The position numbers and the translations under genes are program-made. A stretch of 64,000 nt of DNA from Brachybacterium massiliense (GTDB lineage: Bacteria > Actinomycetota > Actinomycetes > Actinomycetales > Dermabacteraceae), in NCBI RefSeq assembly GCF_900184245.1, contig NZ_FXXB01000008.1:1689883-1753882 (forward strand), written 5' to 3'. Positions 60,415 through 64,000 of this stretch are shown one piece after another. The notes under the pieces were generated by a model. That model worked only from the letters and a program-made list of their open reading frames with translations, searched no databases and had not been told where the DNA came from. Position 1 is the stretch's first letter. Every line of letters starts with the position of its first letter.

Positions 60415-61394
60415 AGGTGATCTCGCAGCCAGTCGAGCTGACGGCGCTGCTGAGCAGGGCCGCCTCCCTCGTGGTTGTTGTAGGGGTAGATGACCATCTC
60501 CCGCTCGGGCTCCGCGTCGGTGGCGCTGCCGTAGAGGTTGTGGGCGGCGAACACCGTCGAGGGCGGGCAGATCACGTCCCGCAGCGCGACCGAGAACATC
60601 GCCGGCGCGGTCGCACGGCGGCCCAGGTGGAGGGCGTCGACGTAGGACAGGGTGCGGAAGGTCTGCTCCTCGAGCTCCCGGTGCACCGCGAGGTAGCGCA
60701 CGATCTCCTGGTACGGATCCGCATCGGTGATCTCGACCGCGCGGCGCATGTGGGTGAGGAAGGGGACGTTGCTGACCAGGGCGTCGACCTCCGGCACCAG
60801 CCCGGCGGTGCCGAGCGCGAGCCCGCCGCCCTGGCTGTTGCCGGTCAGCGCGATGCGGCCGTCCGCACCGGGCAGCTGGCGGGCCGTGTCCACGGCGCGC
60901 ACCGCATCGGTGAACAGGCGCGTGAGATAGGAGGTGTGCGGGGAGGCGACGCCGCGGGTCATCACCCCGGAGGCGGCAGGGCCGGAACCGGCCGGATCGG
61001 CGGTGTGGCCGCCCGCTCCCCAGGTGGAGCCCTGCCCACGGGTGTCCATCACCAGGTGCCCGTAGCCGGCCCCGGCGAAGGCGAGGCGCTCGAGGGGCTC
61101 GCCGCGACCGCCGCCGTAGCCGAGGTACTCGACCACCACCGGCAGCTCCGCCTCGACCCCGGCGGGGCGGTTGTACCAGGCCCGGATGGGGGAGCCGTCG
61201 TGCCCGGCGAAGGTGACATCCCAGGTGTCGATCAGCGTCAGGCCGTTGTCGACCCGCTCGAGCGCGAGGAGCGGGTCGGAGGCCTCGCGCGCCTGCGAGA
61301 GAGTCTGCTCCCAGAAGGGCATGAGATCCTCGGGCTCGCTGAGCTGCGGGCGGTACTCCCGCAGCGCCTCGAGGGGCATGTCGAACAGCGCCAT
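60411..61394 (-). CDS. Acetylxylan esterase (carbohydrate esterase family 7)
   Basis: A 327-residue alpha/beta hydrolase of the CE7 family (acetylxylan esterase/cephalosporin C deacetylase). The three family signatures are present: DTRGQGSTWG, the nucleophile elbow GNSQGGGLAL and YPYNNHEGGG with the catalytic His; the Asp is in ALRDVICPP. It removes acetyl groups from imported xylo-oligosaccharides. ATG 61394 has GGAGG nine bases upstream; the longer frame from 61442 lacks one and runs into the operator region. First gene of the leftward esterase-glucuronidase operon. Confidence 0.93.
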   Translation of the reverse strand: MALFDMPLEALREYRPQLSEPEDLMPFWEQTLSQAREASDPLLALERVDNGLTLIDTWDVTFAGHDGSPIRAWYNRPAGVEAELPVVVEYLGYGGGRGEPLERLAFAGAGYGHLVMDTRGQGSTWGAGGHTADPAGSGPAASGVMTRGVASPHTSYLTRLFTDAVRAVDTARQLPGADGRIALTGNSQGGGLALGTAGLVPEVDALVSNVPFLTHMRRAVEITDADPYQEIVRYLAVHRELEEQTFRTLSYVDALHLGRRATAPAMFSVALRDVICPPSTVFAAHNLYGSATDAEPEREMVIYPYNNHEGGGPAQQRRQLDWLRDHL

Positions 61395-61449
61395 ACGGGT
61401 GGCCTCCACAGTGAGGACCGGGCGGAGAGCGTGCTCGCGCACCGGTGGG

Positions 61450-61480
61450 CGAAACTGGCGAAAATGCTACTGAAACTTGC
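61450..61480. promoter_or_regulatory. Cluster of GAAA half-sites between esterase and LacI genes
   Basis: CGAAAC (61450-61455), CGAAAA (61459-61464) and TGAAAC-TTGC (61471-61480) are degenerate copies of the xylan-type operator half-site, 9 and 12 bases apart. The interval separates the divergent esterase operon and the LacI regulator gene. Confidence 0.5.
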
Positions 61481-61593
61481 GTCGTGGTTTAGGCTATGTG
61501 TGGCGGAGATGCCGGTCAAGGCCTGGTCCTCCGGATACCGTTCGTGGTGGTGCGCCAGAGCCGGTGCCGCCGGAGGAGGGAAGAGGTGAGGAC

Positions 61594-62640
61594 ATGGCGC
61601 AGAGCGAGTCGCGCAGCGAGCGCGTCACCCTGAAGGACGTGGCGGAGAAGGCGGGGGTCTCCCTGGCCACCGCCTCCAAGGTGATGAACGGCCGCGCCGA
61701 CGTGCGCCAGGCGACCCGCGAGACCGTCGCCCAGGCCGCCCGCGAGCTCGGCTACGAGCCCAAGCGCCGCGAGACCGACGGGCGCCGCTCCGCCCTGATC
61801 CACTTCGACACCCTCACCAGCCCGTACTCGCTCCAGGTGCTCGAGGGTGCCGAGCAGGCCGCCCACCGCGCAGGCGTGGACCTGCTGGTGATCAGCGGCG
61901 ACCAGACCCCCGCCGGTCTCACCCGCGCCTGGATGGCCGATGCCGCCGCTCGCGGCGTCGAGGGCGTCATCCTGGTGACCACCCCGATCGGCGCCCAGCA
62001 CGCCCGCTGGAGCAGGGACCTGCGCCTGCCGCTGATCGCGATCGACCCGGTCTCGATCGACCCCGACGTCAACGGGATCGTCACCATCTCCGCCACCAAC
62101 TGGGAGGGCGGCAGCACCGCCGTCCAGCATCTCCTGGACCTCGGCCACCGCCGCATCGGCGTGCTCGCCGGCCCGAAGGACTCCGTCCCCGCCCGCCAGC
62201 GCCTGCAGGGCTACCACTCCGCGCTCGGTGCGGCCGGTGTGGTGTGGGAGAAGGAGCTCATCGCGCACGGGAACTTCTCCTACGAGGACGGCCAGAGCGG
62301 CGCCGAGCGCCTGCTCCAGCTGCCCGAGCCGCCCACCGCGATCTTCGCCGTGGCAGACACCCTCGCCGTGGGCGCCCTGAGCGCCGCACGCCGCCTCGGG
62401 GTGGACGTGCCCGAGCAGCTCAGCGTGATCAGCTTCGACGACACGATGATCGCCCAGTGGACCCACCCGCAGCTGACCGCCGTGCGCCAGCCGCTGTTCT
62501 CGATGGGGCAGGTCGCGGTCGAGCGGCTGCTCGCGCTGTCCTCGGATCCGGGGCTGTTCGCCCACCCCTTCAAGCTCGAGACCCATCTGATCGAGCGCGA
62601 GTCGACCGCCGCCCCAGGATCCACGCCCCCGGAGCGCTGA
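61594..62640 (+). CDS. LacI-family transcriptional regulator
   Basis: A 348-residue repressor with an N-terminal LacI helix-turn-helix (VTLKDVAEKAGVSLATASKV, residues 11-30, with hinge ARELGYEP) and a periplasmic-binding-protein-like effector domain (FAVADTLAVGALSAARRLGV, SVISFDDTMIAQWTHPQLTA). It sits inside the xylan locus, divergent from the esterase-glucuronidase operon. That makes it the best candidate for the protein that binds the GAAA-N(1-2)-TTTC dyads, like BxlR in Streptomyces. Its 3' end overlaps the convergent ROK gene by 71 bases. Confidence 0.9.
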   Translation: MAQSESRSERVTLKDVAEKAGVSLATASKVMNGRADVRQATRETVAQAARELGYEPKRRETDGRRSALIHFDTLTSPYSLQVLEGAEQAAHRAGVDLLVISGDQTPAGLTRAWMADAAARGVEGVILVTTPIGAQHARWSRDLRLPLIAIDPVSIDPDVNGIVTISATNWEGGSTAVQHLLDLGHRRIGVLAGPKDSVPARQRLQGYHSALGAAGVVWEKELIAHGNFSYEDGQSGAERLLQLPEPPTAIFAVADTLAVGALSAARRLGVDVPEQLSVISFDDTMIAQWTHPQLTAVRQPLFSMGQVAVERLLALSSDPGLFAHPFKLETHLIERESTAAPGSTPPER

Positions 62641-63775
62641 ACACCGGCTGCAGCGCCGCACGCGCCGCGCCGTGCAGGGCGGGGTCGGCATAGTCATCCG
62701 AGCGCTCGATGCGCACCGGTCCGGCCTCCGCCGCCAGGGCGTGCCGCTCGACCGTCCCGCGGATCACCGGCTCGAGCTCGTCCGCGATCGGGGCGAGATA
62801 GCCCGAGAGAACCACCGTGGTCAGGTCCAGCACGTTCAGCGCGTTCGCGATCGCGAGTCCGAGCGAGCGGCCGATCATGCCGATCACCTCGGTGCGGTCG
62901 CTCGTGCGAGAGAGCGCCTCGACGAGATCCTCGATCAGCACGTCGTCGTCGAGCCCCGCCCGTTCCCGCAGCGCGTGATACGAGACGTAGGCCTCCAGGC
63001 AGCCCCGTCGGCCGCAGCGGCACTTCGCGCCGCCGGGCTCGATCACTGTGTGCCCGAACTCGCCGGCCCAGCCGTGCGCGCCGGTCATCAGGGCGCCGTC
63101 CAGCACCACCGCGCCGCCGATGCCGGTCGAGCCGCGCAGATAGATGAAGGACTCGCCCGGGCGGTGATCGATCTCGGTGAGCACCGAGAGGCGGTTGTCG
63201 TTCTGCGCCCGCACGGCCAGGCCCTCGAGCTCGGGATGCGCCAGCAGGCGGCTCACCAGCGGCACCTCGGTCCAGTCGAGGTTCGGTGCCGAGAGCACCC
63301 GGCCGTCGTCGGGCGCGATGCGACCCGGCACCGCGACCACCACGCCCTCCGTCGGCAGATCGCCCGCCTCGGCGCGCACCAGGCCCACCAGCTCGGCGGC
63401 GAGATCGATCGCGGCCTCGGCGGAGCCCGCGGTGACCTTGCGGTACTCGATGTGGTGGCTCAGCGTCCGGCCGGCCAGGTCGATGCCCAGGCAGGCGATA
63501 TGGTCCGCGGCGATCTCGAGCCCGATCGCCAGCAGCGTGCCGCGCGCAGGGGTCAGCGGCACCATCGGCCGCCCGGCTCCGGCGGAGATCGGTGCGCCCT
63601 CCTCGACCAGGCCCGCGCCCACGAGCTCCTCGATCAGCTTCGAGACGGTGGGCTTGGTCAGGCGGGTGAGCTTCGCCAGGCCCGCCCGCGAGGTGGGGGA
63701 GTCGACGGTCGAGGCGGCCGCGAGGGCGGTCAGGAGCGTCGAGAGGTTGTGCTCGCGCAGATGTGCGGACTGCAC
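62570..63775 (-). CDS. ROK-family regulator (XylR type)
   Basis: A 401-residue protein with a MarR-like winged helix (AGLAKLTRLTKPTVSKLIEE, about residues 29-48) and a ROK domain with AGEFGHTVIEPGG and the zinc motif CRCGRRGCLEAY. ROK proteins next to xylose isomerase genes are xylose-responsive repressors. GTG 63775 is preferred since homology begins there (VQSAHLREHNLS); the frame is open to 63838. It is divergent from the xylose isomerase gene with a dyad between them (63855-63877). The last 71 bases are antisense to the LacI gene. Confidence 0.87.
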   Translation of the reverse strand: MQSAHLREHNLSTLLTALAAASTVDSPTSRAGLAKLTRLTKPTVSKLIEELVGAGLVEEGAPISAGAGRPMVPLTPARGTLLAIGLEIAADHIACLGIDLAGRTLSHHIEYRKVTAGSAEAAIDLAAELVGLVRAEAGDLPTEGVVVAVPGRIAPDDGRVLSAPNLDWTEVPLVSRLLAHPELEGLAVRAQNDNRLSVLTEIDHRPGESFIYLRGSTGIGGAVVLDGALMTGAHGWAGEFGHTVIEPGGAKCRCGRRGCLEAYVSYHALRERAGLDDDVLIEDLVEALSRTSDRTEVIGMIGRSLGLAIANALNVLDLTTVVLSGYLAPIADELEPVIRGTVERHALAAEAGPVRIERSDDYADPALHGAARAALQPVFSAPGAWILGRRSTRARSDGSRA

Positions 63776-63854
63776 CCGTGCCCCCTTCCGTCGGCCCCGA
63801 CGGGGTCGCGCGGTGCGCGCCCCGGAAGTTCTGCGCACAGCTTGGCATGTCCGC

Positions 63855-63877
63855 GTTAGTTACGGTAACTTACTAAC
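63855..63877. promoter_or_regulatory. XylR/ROK-type operator between the ROK gene and xylA
   Basis: GTTAGT (63855-63860) and ACTAAC (63872-63877) are perfect inverted arms, and inside them AGTTAC-G-GTAACT (63858-63870) is a second, overlapping perfect dyad. TTAGTTA-type half-sites are typical of ROK repressors of xylose genes. It lies 39 bases before the xylA start. Confidence 0.75.
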
Positions 63878-63915
63878 AACGGCGCACGGCCGCTCAACGA
63901 CGAAGGAGCCCACGA

Positions 63916-64000
63916 ATGACTGCCCCCACCCCCACCCGCGACGACAAGTTCTCCTTCGGCCTGTGGACCACCGGTTGGCAGGCCCAGGACCAGTTCGGCT
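63916..64000 (+). CDS. xylA: Xylose isomerase, N-terminal part (cut by window edge)
   Basis: The first 28 codons read TAPTPTRDDKFSFGLWTTGW after the initial Met and continue QAQDQFG, the characteristic start of actinobacterial class I xylose isomerases (FTFGLWTVGWQGxDPFG). GAAGGAG lies nine bases before ATG 63916. The enzyme converts D-xylose to D-xylulose and thus completes the xylan pathway encoded to the left. Control by the divergent ROK protein through the dyad at 63855-63877 is likely. A xylulokinase gene would be expected beyond the window. Confidence 0.92.
   Translation, partial: MTAPTPTRDDKFSFGLWTTGWQAQDQFG

Noticed and set aside
1..64000. CRISPR arrays, tRNA or rRNA genes, prophage
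   Set aside because: No regularly spaced repeats of CRISPR size, no cloverleaf with CCA-end context, no rRNA-like conserved blocks and no phage structural or integrase genes were seen. The only tandem repeats are short (15 and 18 bp).

Overview
The window is chromosomal DNA of a high-GC Gram-positive bacterium, most likely an actinobacterium. GC-rich third codon positions, many GTG starts, GTGA/ATGA stop-start overlaps and leaderless-looking starts support this. The mix of xylan genes, ROK, LacI and IclR regulators and MsiK-style ABC transporters without their own ATPase would fit a Brachybacterium-like or other Micrococcales genome; the genus is inference. Most of the window is devoted to taking up and breaking down plant-derived sugars, interrupted by insertion sequences.

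Layout. 1-611: tail of a probable Phd-type antitoxin and a small HTH protein. 612-2037: an ISL3-family element whose transposase has an in-frame stop. 2297-10936: a sugar locus with a leftward operon (two permeases, a binding protein and two Gfo/Idh/MocA oxidoreductases) and a divergent rightward operon (ROK regulator, DUF624 protein, TIM-barrel isomerase). 11010-14880: TauE/SafE and Bcr/CflA transporters, a membrane protein and an unknown protein. 14885-18623: a nested IS graveyard (IS110 remnant, IS256 remnant, IS3 element with a 4-bp target duplication). 18632-29151: a sugar-acid island, mostly of visibly lower GC, with an IclR regulator, an ABC importer, two mannonate/gluconate-type dehydratases, two galactonate-type dehydratases and a KDPGal-type aldolase. 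A 1.1-kb IS30 element with a 3-bp duplication follows. 30405-32017: KDG kinase and KDPG aldolase, which would finish the pathway.

32183-37350: MgtE, GH31 alpha-xylosidase, a PEP mutase/isocitrate lyase-type enzyme and an HNH endonuclease remnant. 37424-42012: a second ABC importer and a divergent Gfo/Idh/MocA protein. 42333-43904: an AspT-type transporter. 43960-48281: a four-gene operon of three Gfo/Idh/MocA enzymes and a ThuA-domain protein. 48646-63775: a xylan locus with GH3, a cytoplasmic GH10, DUF624, an Lpl-type ABC importer, a secreted GH10, GH67 alpha-glucuronidase, a CE7 acetylxylan esterase, a LacI regulator and a ROK regulator. The window ends in the first codons of xylose isomerase.

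How the genes fit together: secreted GH10 cuts xylan. ABC systems import decorated and plain xylo-oligosaccharides. Cytoplasmic GH67, CE7, GH10, GH3 and GH31 trim them to xylose, and XylA isomerises it. Sugar acids are dehydrated, phosphorylated and split by aldolases. Copies of a GAAA-N(1-2)-TTTC dyad, known from actinomycete xylanase promoters, lie before several of these operons and suggest one LacI-type regulon. No feature here is a clearly unprecedented system. The most promising unknowns are the duplicated sugar-acid dehydratases and the Gfo/Idh/MocA-ThuA operon, a candidate keto-sugar pathway.
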